Source of the DNA: Burkholderiales bacterium
Lineage (GTDB): Bacteria > Pseudomonadota > Gammaproteobacteria > Burkholderiales > Burkholderiaceae_C
Length of the DNA stretch: 49,926 bases
Reading direction: 5' to 3'
Assembly: GCA_025358485.1 (NCBI GenBank)
Contig: JANYJJ010000099.1
Span: 1-49,926, forward strand
Part shown: in pieces, positions 1 through 9,100 of the stretch
Position numbering within the stretch: the first letter of the stretch is position 1
Layout of the letters: the number at the start of each line of letters is the position of its first letter
Notes under the pieces: generated by a model
What the model saw: the letters and a program-made list of their open reading frames with translations, nothing else
Database searches by the model: none
What the model was told of the DNA's origin: nothing
Position numbers and translations under genes: made by a program

Positions 1-99
1 CAGGAGTTTTAGCCAAAGGGGATTCAAGGTGGCGTCGTTCGCACCGCGAAAACGCCTCGGTATTCCAACTCCCACCGCACACATCAACCCTGAGAGTTC

Positions 100-1107
100 A
101 TGCTCATGCTGCTTTGCGTCACCTCGTTTTCCCTAAAGCACCGCCCGTCCCAAAATTTGTTGTGCGTCGTCCTGTGTGGCGGTCTTGTCTTGTTGGCGGG
201 ATGCGGTGCAAAGACAGCCAGCGGACCCACGCAAGTCGTTGCCACTGTGGCCGGAGAAGAAATCACCGAGCTGCAAGTCAATCAAGCGCTTGATCGCCAG
301 CAGGGCCTGAAGCCTGACCAAGTTGAGCCTGTCAGTCGCAAGCTGGTGGCAGGTTTGGTCGAGCAAGAAATAGTCTTGCAAAAGGCGCGTAACTTAAAGC
401 TCGATCGCGATCAGCGCGTTGTCCAAAACGTCGAAGCTGCCAAGCGCGATGTCATCGTGCGGGCTTACCTGGAGCGCATTGCTGAAGGTGCAGCCAAGCC
501 GTCGGCCAAAGAAATTCAAACCTACTTTGACGACAACCCTGCGCTTTTTAAACAAAGGCGTATTTACAACTTTCAAGAAGTTTCTGTCCAGGTCAATGAT
601 TCGCAAAAAAAAGGCATTGAAGAGCAATTGACGAGCCTGAAATCGCCAGCCGCGCTGGATGCTTTTTTGAAGGATCAAAAGATTCCTGCGCGATCAGAAC
701 GCACAACGGTTGCGGCAGAAAACATTCCTCTGCCGTTGTTGCAACGGGTGTCGTCACTCAACGCTGGCCAAGGTTTGATCATCCCAGCCAACGGCGGCAT
801 GCGCATCGTGATGCTGCTAAGTGCGCAAGAGGCGGCGGTGACTGAAGACAAGGCGGCTTCTGCCATCAGCGCGTTTTTATTGAGTCAGCGAAAACGGCAG
901 GCGGTGGAAAAAGAGGTTGCCGATTTGCGAACCAACGCCAAGGTCGAGTACTTCGGCAAGTACGCAAGTCTTGCGGCCAGCGGCGTGCCTGTGAAGCCGG
1001 TCAGCATTGCGCCAACGGCCGGACTTGCGACGGCGGCGAGCAGCGACGCGTCAACACCAAGCTCCAACAGTGCCGTGCCTGTTGCCGCTCAGGCGACCTT
1101 GAAATAA
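100..1107 (+). CDS. epsD: EpsD-family peptidyl-prolyl cis-trans isomerase lipoprotein
   Basis: This is a 335-residue SurA/PpiC-like protein. The N-terminus carries a hydrophobic stretch ending in a lipobox (LLAGC, Cys about residue 35), so it should be a lipid-anchored periplasmic protein. The segment after it (VATVAGEEIT, then a helix-rich region and KPSAKEIQTYFDDNP) has the layout of EpsD-family PPIases found in exosortase B polysaccharide loci. The C-terminus is Ala/Ser/Pro rich and probably disordered. It is the first gene of the visible operon, about 75 bp before the EpsF-EpsG fusion. In this family the protein is presumed to help fold or assemble outer-membrane export components; that role is inferred from context. 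The start at 100 leaves a long n-region, and a later start is possible. Confidence 0.85.
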   Translation: MLMLLCVTSFSLKHRPSQNLLCVVLCGGLVLLAGCGAKTASGPTQVVATVAGEEITELQVNQALDRQQGLKPDQVEPVSRKLVAGLVEQEIVLQKARNLKLDRDQRVVQNVEAAKRDVIVRAYLERIAEGAAKPSAKEIQTYFDDNPALFKQRRIYNFQEVSVQVNDSQKKGIEEQLTSLKSPAALDAFLKDQKIPARSERTTVAAENIPLPLLQRVSSLNAGQGLIIPANGGMRIVMLLSAQEAAVTEDKAASAISAFLLSQRKRQAVEKEVADLRTNAKVEYFGKYASLAASGVPVKPVSIAPTAGLATAASSDASTPSSNSAVPVAAQATLK

Positions 1108-1182
1108 CGACACCTCGCTCAAGCGGCCTGACATCGCCGCTGTGAAAAACCACGGCCAATTCCGACACTCAGAACTGCATCC

Positions 1183-3582
1183 ATGACGCTTTTGCAATTT
1201 TTTTCCATTCTGGCGGCGCGCTGGAAAGTCATGCTGATCGTGCTGTGCATTGCCGTCTTGGGCACAGGCTTGGTCACGTTTCTATGGCCCAAAAGCTACA
1301 CCTCAACAGTCGCTGTGTTGGTGGATGTGAAGTCGCCCGACCCGATTGCCGGCATGATATTTCCAGGCATGAATTCGCCAAGCTACATGGCCACGCAGGT
1401 TGACGTGATTCAAAGCGACAGGGTGTCGCAGCAAGTGGTGCGGACTTTGCGATTGAACGAAAGCAGTTTGATGCGAGACCGCTGGCGCGAGGCCACGCAA
1501 GGTGCCGGGAATTTTGATCTTTGGTTGGCAGAAACTTTGCGCAAGAGCCTCGATGTCAAACCATCTCGGGACTCGAATGTGATTGCTATCAACTACAAAT
1601 CGCCCGACCCGAAGTACGCCACCAGCTTGGCCAATGCCTACGCTCAGGCTTACATCGACGTGAGTCTGGAATTGCGGGTTGATCCGGCCAAGCAGTACGG
1701 TAAGTTTTTCGAAGGACGCTCCAAACAGCTGCGTGAAAAAGTCGAGCAAGCGCGCTCCAAGTTGACCGCATTCCAGCGACAAAAGGGCATCGTTGGCGCT
1801 GATGAGCGCTTCGACATGGAGAACTCGCGCTTGAACGAGCTGTCGAGCCAACTGGTGGCTTTGCAAGCTGTGAGCGCAGAGACTGAAGGTCGCCAGGCGC
1901 AGGCGCGTCGATCAGCCGACCAAATGCAAGAAACCCTGAACAACTCGCTGATCAGCAATTTGCGCATCGAACTCTCTCGGCAAGACACGCGCCTGAAAGA
2001 AGTCAGCGAACGCTTGGGCCCGGGCCACCCGGCCATCATAGAAATCAAAGCCAGCATTGCCGAGTTGAACCAAAGGATCCTGGAAGAAACCGCGCGCGTC
2101 AGCGGCGGTGCCGTGGTCACCAACACCATCAACAAGGGTCGACTGGAGCAACTGCGCGCTTCGTTGGATGCACAGCGTTTGAAGGTGTTGCGTTTGAAGG
2201 AGTCGCGCGATGAACTGGCGGTGCTGGCGGCCGATGTGGATTCTGCGCAGCGCGCTTTTGATGGTGTCAACGCCCGCGCAAATCAGACAGAACTGGAGAG
2301 TCGCAGCACACAGACCAACATGTATGTGTTGAATCCGGCGTCCGAACCGACACAAGCTTCTTCGCCTCGCAGCACCTTGAACATGCTGCTGTCGCTGTTC
2401 GTGGGCACCTTGCTGGCAGTGGGCGTTGCCATGCTGAAGGAGCTGTTCGACAGGCGAGTGCGATCTGCTGCCGAGCTGTCGCAGGCGCTGGACTTGCCGC
2501 TGCTTGGGGTGCTTGCGCGCAGACCCACTGGCAAACTTTTCGGTCGAAAAGACGCGGTTGCTGCGCTCAGCGATCAAGCATCGCCCGCCCTGTCGTCGGT
2601 GCACCAGACTGCACCGGCAGCTGCCGTTGCGGCATCGCAAATGGCTGAACCGTCAGCCGCTTTGCTGGCGCCAGACCCCGCAAAGATTTCTGACTTCCTC
2701 GCGCCCGAAGCGGCGACTTCACTGAATTCGTCAGCCGAAAACAGCTTGGTGCGGGAGCAAGTGTTGGGTGAGATTTTCAAGGAGACCCGCAAACTCGACG
2801 CATCGCAGGTCGAAGCCATCTTGGCGCATCAAAAGCAAAACGCGACGCTCTTTGGTGAGTCTGCCGTGGCTCTGAAACTGGTCAGCCAGAGTGATGTTTT
2901 GTGGGCATTGAGTCAGCAGTTTCACTATCCCTACGCACTGGCCGGTCGCAAGCAGTTCAATGCCGAACTGATCACCGCGACCACGCCTTTCTCCAGCGTT
3001 TCCGAGACTTTTCGCAGCATACGAAGTCAACTCATTCGACGCTTCCAACAAGACCCGCAGCGCCGCGCCTTGGCGGTGGTCAGCGCCGACGGCGGAGACG
3101 GTAAAACTTTTGTGGCCGCCAACTTGGCCATCGCGTTCAGCCAGCTGGGGCGTCGCACTTTGCTCATCGATGCCGACATGCGCTCGCCGCGTTTGCACAA
3201 GGTGTTCGGCTTGGACAACACGCGTGGCCTGAGCAGCATCTTGTCGGGGCGTCTGTCAGCACGTGTGCTGACGCCTGTCACTGACTTGCCCAGCTTGTTC
3301 GTGTTGCCAGTGGGTGTGTCGCCGCCCAATCCGCTGGAACTTTTGGAGTCAGCCGCCTTCGGTGCGCTGTTGCACGAACTGTTGGGCAAATTCGACCACG
3401 TCATCGTCGACTCGCCCTCGGCGGTGTCGGGTGCGGATGCGGGCGTTGTGGCAGCACGATGCGGCGCTTTCCTGCCCGTGGCTCGACAGGGGCGCACGCG
3501 CATGGACTCCATGTTCGAGTTGGTCAACTCGCTTCGCGACAGCACCACCTTGCCCTACGGCTTCATCTTGAACGAACACTGA
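1183..3582 (+). CDS. Fused chain-length determinant (EpsF) and tyrosine-kinase-like protein (EpsG)
   Basis: This 799-residue protein joins two proteins that are usually separate. Residues 1-420 are a Wzz/EpsF polysaccharide co-polymerase: TM1 at about 15-35, a long coiled-coil periplasmic part, and TM2 at about 397-418 after a Pro-rich stretch. An Ala/Pro linker (about 440-520) follows. Residues about 525-595 resemble the N-terminal domain of type II secretion ATPases (MshEN-like), which is known from EpsG. Residues about 600-795 are a BY-kinase domain with Walker A SADGGDGKT (about 633-641), Walker A' LLIDADMRS (about 661) and Walker B HVIVDSP (about 740). The tail ends in LNEH and lacks the Tyr cluster typical of BY-kinases. 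It should set polymer length at the inner membrane. The stop is followed directly by the xrtB start. Confidence 0.9.
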   Translation: MTLLQFFSILAARWKVMLIVLCIAVLGTGLVTFLWPKSYTSTVAVLVDVKSPDPIAGMIFPGMNSPSYMATQVDVIQSDRVSQQVVRTLRLNESSLMRDRWREATQGAGNFDLWLAETLRKSLDVKPSRDSNVIAINYKSPDPKYATSLANAYAQAYIDVSLELRVDPAKQYGKFFEGRSKQLREKVEQARSKLTAFQRQKGIVGADERFDMENSRLNELSSQLVALQAVSAETEGRQAQARRSADQMQETLNNSLISNLRIELSRQDTRLKEVSERLGPGHPAIIEIKASIAELNQRILEETARVSGGAVVTNTINKGRLEQLRASLDAQRLKVLRLKESRDELAVLAADVDSAQRAFDGVNARANQTELESRSTQTNMYVLNPASEPTQASSPRSTLNMLLSLFVGTLLAVGVAMLKELFDRRVRSAAELSQALDLPLLGVLARRPTGKLFGRKDAVAALSDQASPALSSVHQTAPAAAVAASQMAEPSAALLAPDPAKISDFLAPEAATSLNSSAENSLVREQVLGEIFKETRKLDASQVEAILAHQKQNATLFGESAVALKLVSQSDVLWALSQQFHYPYALAGRKQFNAELITATTPFSSVSETFRSIRSQLIRRFQQDPQRRALAVVSADGGDGKTFVAANLAIAFSQLGRRTLLIDADMRSPRLHKVFGLDNTRGLSSILSGRLSARVLTPVTDLPSLFVLPVGVSPPNPLELLESAAFGALLHELLGKFDHVIVDSPSAVSGADAGVVAARCGAFLPVARQGRTRMDSMFELVNSLRDSTTLPYGFILNEH

Positions 3583-3583
3583 A

Positions 3584-4513
3584 ATGTCTGCGAACCAGCC
3601 TTCATTGGCTTCAAGCGTGGCGAACTCGGCCGCTTTGTCCCCACGCTCTGCGTGGTGGGCCAAGATGTTGCCCTTGGCTTCAGATCGCTTGGTGATTTGC
3701 GCGGTCGCTTTGGGTTGGGCGCTGCTGTACTTGCCGACGTACTGGAGTTTGTCGACAAGCATTTGGCAAAGCGCCGATCAAAGCCAGGGTCCATTGATTT
3801 TGGCGGCGGCCATGTGGCTGATGTTCGACCGCCGCCACGCCATCGCAGCCATTCCCGTCAGGCCGCGCAACCTCATCGGGTCGTGTGTGCTTGCCGTTGG
3901 CTTGCTGATGTATGCGGTGGGACGTTCGCAGTCGATTTGGCTGTTTGAAGTGGGCTCGCAGATGGTGGTTTTGTCTGCGCTGCTGCTGCTGTTCAAAGGC
4001 AGCGCTGCGCTGCGCGCCGCGTGGTTCCCCATCTTTTTCCTGATTTTCATGGTGCCGCTGCCGGGGCCATTGGTCGCTGCCGTCACCGGCCCTTTGAAGA
4101 CGGGCGTTTCTTTCATCGCGTCCGAGATATTGTTTTTCGTTGGCTATCCCGTCAGCCGCGCAGGCGTGATCTTGACCGTCGGGCCCTATTTAATTTTGGT
4201 GGCTGACGCCTGCGCCGGCTTGACGTCGATGTTCTCGCTCGAAGCGGTGGGCTTGCTTTACTTGAACATCGTCAAACACCCTGCGCCGTGGCGCAACGTC
4301 AGCATTGCGTTGATGGTGATACCCATTGCATTTGTCGCCAACGTGATTCGCGTGCTGGTGCTGGTTTTGGTGACGTACCACTTGGGCGATGTGGCAGGCC
4401 GTGGCTTCTTGCATGGCTTCGCTGGGATGTTGCTGTTCATGGTGGCGTTGCTGATGATCATGGGCCTGGATCAGGCCCTGGGTTGGTTTGACACGAAGAA
4501 GCCAAACGCATGA
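3584..4513 (+). CDS. xrtB: Exosortase B
   Basis: This is a 309-residue polytopic inner-membrane cysteine protease/transpeptidase-like enzyme. The exosortase triad is visible: Cys210 in ADACAG, Arg256 in NVIRV and His277 in FLHGF, each in or beside a membrane helix. Known exosortases cut PEP-CTERM tails and sort those proteins to the cell surface; the XrtB subtype is tied to EpsD/F/G/I exopolysaccharide loci, exactly the neighbours seen here. The start follows the upstream stop by one base, and the stop overlaps the EpsI start (ATGA), which indicates translational coupling. Candidate substrates in this window are the proteins ending at 22185, 22389, 23157, 28139 and 32965. Confidence 0.95.
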   Translation: MSANQPSLASSVANSAALSPRSAWWAKMLPLASDRLVICAVALGWALLYLPTYWSLSTSIWQSADQSQGPLILAAAMWLMFDRRHAIAAIPVRPRNLIGSCVLAVGLLMYAVGRSQSIWLFEVGSQMVVLSALLLLFKGSAALRAAWFPIFFLIFMVPLPGPLVAAVTGPLKTGVSFIASEILFFVGYPVSRAGVILTVGPYLILVADACAGLTSMFSLEAVGLLYLNIVKHPAPWRNVSIALMVIPIAFVANVIRVLVLVLVTYHLGDVAGRGFLHGFAGMLLFMVALLMIMGLDQALGWFDTKKPNA

Positions 4514-5193
4514 ATCAGGCAAGGCGCAAAGCGTTGTTCTTCCTTGTCGCGTCAGCTTCAACGGCCGGTGCGGCTTTGGCGATGGTGCCGCGAGAGGGCA
4601 TGAAATCGCCGCCCATCTCAGCGCCACTTGAAACTTTGTTTCCGCAGCGTTTTGAGACGTGGAAGATAGACCCCGATGTCTTGCCGTTGGAGGCCAGCGC
4701 TGAAATACGCAAAGTCGTTGCGGAGACCTACGACCAAACGCTGTCGCGCACTTACGTGAACGATCGCGGCTACCGCGTGATGCTGTCGGTGGCCTACGGC
4801 GGGCGACGCAACCAAGGCATGGACATTCACCGACCCGAGGTGTGCTATCCCGCCCAAGGTTTGGCGCTGCGCCAAAGCACGCAGCAAATCAAACTTCAGC
4901 TGGGCCAAGACGAACTGCCGCTGAGGCGTTTGGTCGCGGGCACTGGCAGCCGCAACGAGCCCATCAGCTACTGGCTGGTGATTGGCAACAGCGTGGCGTC
5001 ATTTGGCTACGGGCACCGGCTGGCTTTGTTGAAGTACGGCCTGACAGGCCACGTGCCAGACGGCATGCTGGTTCGCATCTCCTCGATCGATGACGACGCA
5101 TCGCATGCGTTTGGTCAGCAGGATGTTTTCTTGAAAGACATTCTGGCCGCCATGACACCCGAGTTTCGACGTCGGGTGTTGGGCCAAAGCTGA
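4510..5193 (+). CDS. epsI: Exosortase B-associated protein EpsI
   Basis: This 227-residue protein has a single N-terminal signal/anchor helix and a periplasmic domain containing the conserved RPEVCYPAQG segment typical of EpsI (exosortase-associated) proteins. EpsI is found beside or fused to exosortases; its biochemical role is not established, but the Cys/Tyr/Pro core is conserved. The start codon overlaps the xrtB stop as ATGA. It is followed 52 bp later by gmd. In some loci EpsI is fused to the exosortase; here it is separate. Confidence 0.92.
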   Translation: MNQARRKALFFLVASASTAGAALAMVPREGMKSPPISAPLETLFPQRFETWKIDPDVLPLEASAEIRKVVAETYDQTLSRTYVNDRGYRVMLSVAYGGRRNQGMDIHRPEVCYPAQGLALRQSTQQIKLQLGQDELPLRRLVAGTGSRNEPISYWLVIGNSVASFGYGHRLALLKYGLTGHVPDGMLVRISSIDDDASHAFGQQDVFLKDILAAMTPEFRRRVLGQS

Positions 5194-5245
5194 CAGCGCG
5201 TTCGGTCAACAAACCCACAAATTTTCTTTTTGAGCCCGCTCATTC

Positions 5246-6391
5246 ATGTCACCGAAAATCGCACTGATCACAGGCGTCACTGGCCAAGACGGCGCCTACC
5301 TTGCCGAGTTCTTGCTGAACAAAGGCTACGAGGTTCACGGCATCAAACGGCGAGCCAGCTCGTTCAACACCGAACGAATTGACAGTCTCTATCAAGACCC
5401 GCATGTGGACGGGCGCCGTTTCCTTTTGCATTACGGCGACGTCACTGATTCCACCAACCTCATACGTATCGTGCAGAAAGTGCAGCCCGACGAGGTTTAC
5501 AACCTTGCCGCGCAAAGTCATGTGGCGGTGAGCTTCGAGGAGCCTGAGTACACCGCAAACACAGACGGGCTGGGCGCGCTGCGTTTGTTGGAAGCCATTC
5601 GCATTCTGGGCATGGAGAAAAAAACTCGCTTCTATCAAGCCAGTACCAGCGAGCTTTACGGCTTAGTCCAAGAAATACCGCAGAAAGAAACCACTCCTTT
5701 CTATCCACGCAGCCCGTATGCCGTGGCCAAGTTGTACGCCTACTGGATCACCGTGAATTACCGCGAGGCCTACGGCATGTATGCCTGTAACGGCATCTTG
5801 TTCAATCATGAAAGCCCGGTGCGCGGTGAAACATTCGTCACCCGAAAAATCACTCGCGCCATGGCCCGCATCGCATTGGGGCTGCAAGACTGTCTGCACC
5901 TCGGCAACCTGAGTGCCATGCGCGACTGGGGACACGCCCGCGACTACGTGGAAATGCAGTGGCTGATGCTTCAGCAACAAGTTGCTGAGGACTACGTGAT
6001 TGCCACCGGCGTGCAGTACAGCGTGCGTGATTTTGTTCGCCGAGCTTGTGCTTCGTTGGGCATCGAAATTCAATTCGAAGGCGTCGGCGAACGTGAGGTG
6101 GGCGTTGTCAGCGGCGTGAATGTCGTGGATGCCTCGAAGCTTGCAAATGGCCAGCTTGCCAAGTGCAAAACCGGCGACGTGATTGTTCGCGTCGACGCGC
6201 GCTACTTCCGACCCACCGAAGTAGAAACCTTGTTGGGTGATCCAACCAAAGCCAGGGAAAAGTTGGGTTGGACACCTTCCACGACTTTTGAAGAACTGGT
6301 TCGCGAAATGGTCGATGCTGACTACCTCTCTGCAACCCGCGACTCGCTCGTCAAAAGCGCTGGGTACAACGTCTGCGACCGCCGCGAATGA
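5246..6391 (+). CDS. gmd: GDP-mannose 4,6-dehydratase
   Basis: This is a 381-residue extended short-chain dehydrogenase that converts GDP-D-mannose to GDP-4-keto-6-deoxy-D-mannose in the cytoplasm. The NADP-binding motif TGVTGQDG lies at residues 9-16, the catalytic T/S-E of STSELYG at 134-136, and YxxxK as Tyr158 and Lys162. Further Gmd signatures are [15 protein letters not shown] and [19 protein letters not shown]. Length and motifs match the family throughout. It lies directly upstream of GDP-fucose synthase, so the pair supplies GDP-L-fucose (or a related 6-deoxyhexose) for the glycosyltransferases downstream. The C-terminal tail after about residue 350 extends slightly past the core. 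Confidence 0.97.
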   Translation: MSPKIALITGVTGQDGAYLAEFLLNKGYEVHGIKRRASSFNTERIDSLYQDPHVDGRRFLLHYGDVTDSTNLIRIVQKVQPDEVYNLAAQSHVAVSFEEPEYTANTDGLGALRLLEAIRILGMEKKTRFYQASTSELYGLVQEIPQKETTPFYPRSPYAVAKLYAYWITVNYREAYGMYACNGILFNHESPVRGETFVTRKITRAMARIALGLQDCLHLGNLSAMRDWGHARDYVEMQWLMLQQQVAEDYVIATGVQYSVRDFVRRACASLGIEIQFEGVGEREVGVVSGVNVVDASKLANGQLAKCKTGDVIVRVDARYFRPTEVETLLGDPTKAREKLGWTPSTTFEELVREMVDADYLSATRDSLVKSAGYNVCDRRE

Positions 6392-6540
6392 GAAATTGCC
6401 GTGACCGCTGATCCGCGGAATCCAGTGGCTGTGAACGCCAAACGGCTGACGGCCTGCGCGCGGCGACCGACCGGCGCGCGCGGCGTGCAAGTGTGTCGGC
6501 TGCGAACTCCCACTTACCTCTTTATCTTGACGGACACCCC

Positions 6541-7551
6541 ATGAAAACTGACAGCCGCATTTACATTGCCGGGCACCTCGGACTGGTTGGAAGTGCCATC
6601 AAGCGCCGCCTTCAGTCGTTGGGTTACCAACATATTTTGGGGCGCACGCGTGCCCAGCTGGATCTTTGCGATGAACGGGCCACCGCAGAGTTTTTCATGG
6701 CGGAGAAGCCAGACTACGTTTTCATGGCGGCTGCCAAAGTGGGTGGCATCCAAGCCAATAGCGCCTACCCCGCCGACTTCATTCGAATGAATCTGGGCAT
6801 CCAAAACAGCGTGATCGACGCGGCTTACAAGCAAGGCGTGAAGCGCATGTTGTTTCTGGGTTCCAGCTGCATTTACCCGCGCTTTGCACCGCAACCCATG
6901 AAGGAAACTTGTTTTCTGACGGGCCCGTTGGAGCCCACCAACCGTGCTTATGCCTTGGCAAAGATTGCGGGTGTTGAGCAATGCTGGAGCTACAACCGTC
7001 AGTACGGCACGCAGTTCTTGTCTGTGATGCCGACCAACCTTTATGGGGCGGGTGACAACTACGATTTGGCCAATTGCCACGTCATCCCTGCGCTGTTGCG
7101 CAAGTTCCATGAAGCCAAGCAAAACGGCGACGCTGAAGTAGTGATGTGGGGCACGGGTTCACCGCGACGTGAGTTCATGAACTCCGACGACATGGCCAGC
7201 GCCTGCGTTCACTTGATGAACTTGCCCGCTCCAGATTTCCAGCGCTTGCTCGGCAGCGACGAACAGGCCACTGGCCGTTACGAGCCGCCGCTGGTCAACG
7301 TGGGCGTGGGAGACGACATCACGATACGGGCACTTGCCGAGCTCATCAAAGTGGTTGTCGGATACCCCGGTGAGATTGTTCTTGACACCACCAAACCCGA
7401 CGGCGTGCCACGCAAGCTGCTCGACGTCTCGCTGCTGCATTCGACGGGGTGGTCTGCCACGACCCCGTTGAGCGTGGGCTTGGCGGCTGCCTACGCCGAC
7501 TTTTTGGCAACCCACGCAAAAGAAAATATCGAAACGAAATTGGCTGCGTGA
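6541..7551 (+). CDS. fcl: GDP-L-fucose synthase
   Basis: This 336-residue enzyme is a 3,5-epimerase/4-reductase that finishes GDP-L-fucose from the Gmd product. The Rossmann motif GHLGLVG is at residues 11-17, the catalytic SSC at 108-110, and Tyr137/Lys141 fall in YALAK. The other family signatures (AAAKVGGIQAN and PTNLYGAGDN) are present. An upstream in-frame start at 6493 would add 16 residues with no family support, so the ATG at 6541, whose product begins MKTDSRIYIAG, is chosen. It sits 149 bp after gmd and 43 bp before the flippase gene. Confidence 0.96.
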   Translation: MKTDSRIYIAGHLGLVGSAIKRRLQSLGYQHILGRTRAQLDLCDERATAEFFMAEKPDYVFMAAAKVGGIQANSAYPADFIRMNLGIQNSVIDAAYKQGVKRMLFLGSSCIYPRFAPQPMKETCFLTGPLEPTNRAYALAKIAGVEQCWSYNRQYGTQFLSVMPTNLYGAGDNYDLANCHVIPALLRKFHEAKQNGDAEVVMWGTGSPRREFMNSDDMASACVHLMNLPAPDFQRLLGSDEQATGRYEPPLVNVGVGDDITIRALAELIKVVVGYPGEIVLDTTKPDGVPRKLLDVSLLHSTGWSATTPLSVGLAAAYADFLATHAKENIETKLAA

Positions 7552-7594
7552 TGTTGCAGCCGACCCTGTTTCAGCGACCTGAGAGCGCTGGTCG

Positions 7595-9100
7595 ATGAAA
7601 TCGCAGTTGGTGCTGTCGGGTTTGGGCTGGACGGCTGCGGCCACGCTTGTGTCCGCTGTGGGCCAAGTGGCGTTTGTGGTGGTGCTGGCTCGGCTGCTGG
7701 ATCCAGCGGCGTTTGGGTTGATGGCCATGGCCACACTGACGTTGCGGTTCGCAAGCGTGTTTGCGCAGGGTGGTTTCTCGCAAACGCTGATGCAAAAGCT
7801 GAGTATTCGTGCAGAAGACACCACAGCAGCGCTGCTGTTGGCGTTGGTCATCTCTGGCAGTTTGTACGGGCTGATGGCATTGATTGCCCCTTGGTTTGCA
7901 GAAGGTTTTCGCAGCACCGAGCTCACTGCATTGATCCGCGTGCTGGGATGCTGCTTGATCCTCAGCAGCCTGAGCAGCTTGCCGCTGGCGCTGCTGCGCA
8001 GGGCAGGGCGTTTCAAGCGCGTCACTGCCATTGAGTTGTTCAGCTTTGTGGTGGGCTATGGCGCAGTCGGCATGCTCAGCGCGCATCGGGGCTGGGGCGT
8101 TTGGAGCCTCGTGGCTGCCACAGTGAGCCAGCAAGCGTTGCTGTTGATATTGGCCTCGGTGTCGGTGCGTTATCCACTGGCATGGCCTGTGCCGCAGTCG
8201 GCATTCGCAGCCGTTTGGGCGCAGGGGTCGCGTTATTCCGTTGTCGGTTTTCTGGAGTTTTTGTTTTCCACATTCGAGTCGTTTTTTGTGGGCCGTCAAT
8301 TTGGCAATGCTCTGCTCGGCGGCTACAACCGCGCAGCCATGCTGACCAATCTGCCGGTCGAATTGGCGGTCACTGCCGTGACCAAAGTTTTGTTTCCTGC
8401 GCTGGCCAGCATGCAAAGCGAGCCGCGTCGTCTTGCCGGCGGTTTTCAAATTTTGCTGCTTTGCATCGGGCTTTTTTCCACCGCCTTGGCCTGCGGCATT
8501 TCAGCCGCGTCGGGTGATGTGGTGCTGTTGCTGCTGGGGCCACAGTGGGTCAGCATCACCCCGTTGGTGAGCGTGTTGGCGTTTGCTGCTCCACTGGCCT
8601 TCATGTACACCGCGTGCGGTGTGACTCTGGACAGTTTGGCCGCCTTGAAACCCAAGCTTCAGTTGCAAACCGTCAGCTTGGCGGCGAAGGTGGGTTTGGT
8701 CTGGGCGCTGGCCGACGGGGGCTTGATCGGCGTGGCCATTGCGGTGGTCGCGGCAGAGGCGTTCAGGCTGGTATTGGGCTTGCGCTTGATGGCCCGGTTG
8801 TTGTCGATCAAGTGGTCAAGTCTGGCGGGCTTGCTCGCATCGTTTTTCGCTGTGGGGCTGGTCGTGACGGTCGCTGTGAGTTGGTGCGCCAACACCTCGC
8901 GCAGTCTGGAGTTGCCGTTGGCGGCGCGTGTGCTTGCTGAGTTTGTCGCAGGCACCGCCGCACTGTGCATCAGCCTGTGGGTGTTGACGTCGCGATTTCC
9001 GCAGTACGAGCCTTTGCGGCAATTCGATTCGATCAGCCGCTGGCACACACGCTTGCTGCGCGCGCTGCGCATCGGGTCACCCACATCACAGCAGTCATGA
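7595..9100 (+). CDS. Polysaccharide flippase (MOP superfamily, Wzx-like)
   Basis: This is a 501-residue integral membrane protein with about 12-14 hydrophobic helices in pairs. The start (LGWTAAATLVSAVGQVAFVV, then LARLLDPAAFGLMAMA) is the hallmark of the lipopolysaccharide biosynthesis/WzxC branch of MOP exporters. It should move undecaprenyl-linked repeat units to the periplasmic face of the inner membrane, supplying the Wzy-type polymerase. The stop overlaps the next gene as ATGA. Substrate specificity cannot be read from the sequence. Confidence 0.93.
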   Translation: MKSQLVLSGLGWTAAATLVSAVGQVAFVVVLARLLDPAAFGLMAMATLTLRFASVFAQGGFSQTLMQKLSIRAEDTTAALLLALVISGSLYGLMALIAPWFAEGFRSTELTALIRVLGCCLILSSLSSLPLALLRRAGRFKRVTAIELFSFVVGYGAVGMLSAHRGWGVWSLVAATVSQQALLLILASVSVRYPLAWPVPQSAFAAVWAQGSRYSVVGFLEFLFSTFESFFVGRQFGNALLGGYNRAAMLTNLPVELAVTAVTKVLFPALASMQSEPRRLAGGFQILLLCIGLFSTALACGISAASGDVVLLLLGPQWVSITPLVSVLAFAAPLAFMYTACGVTLDSLAALKPKLQLQTVSLAAKVGLVWALADGGLIGVAIAVVAAEAFRLVLGLRLMARLLSIKWSSLAGLLASFFAVGLVVTVAVSWCANTSRSLELPLAARVLAEFVAGTAALCISLWVLTSRFPQYEPLRQFDSISRWHTRLLRALRIGSPTSQQS

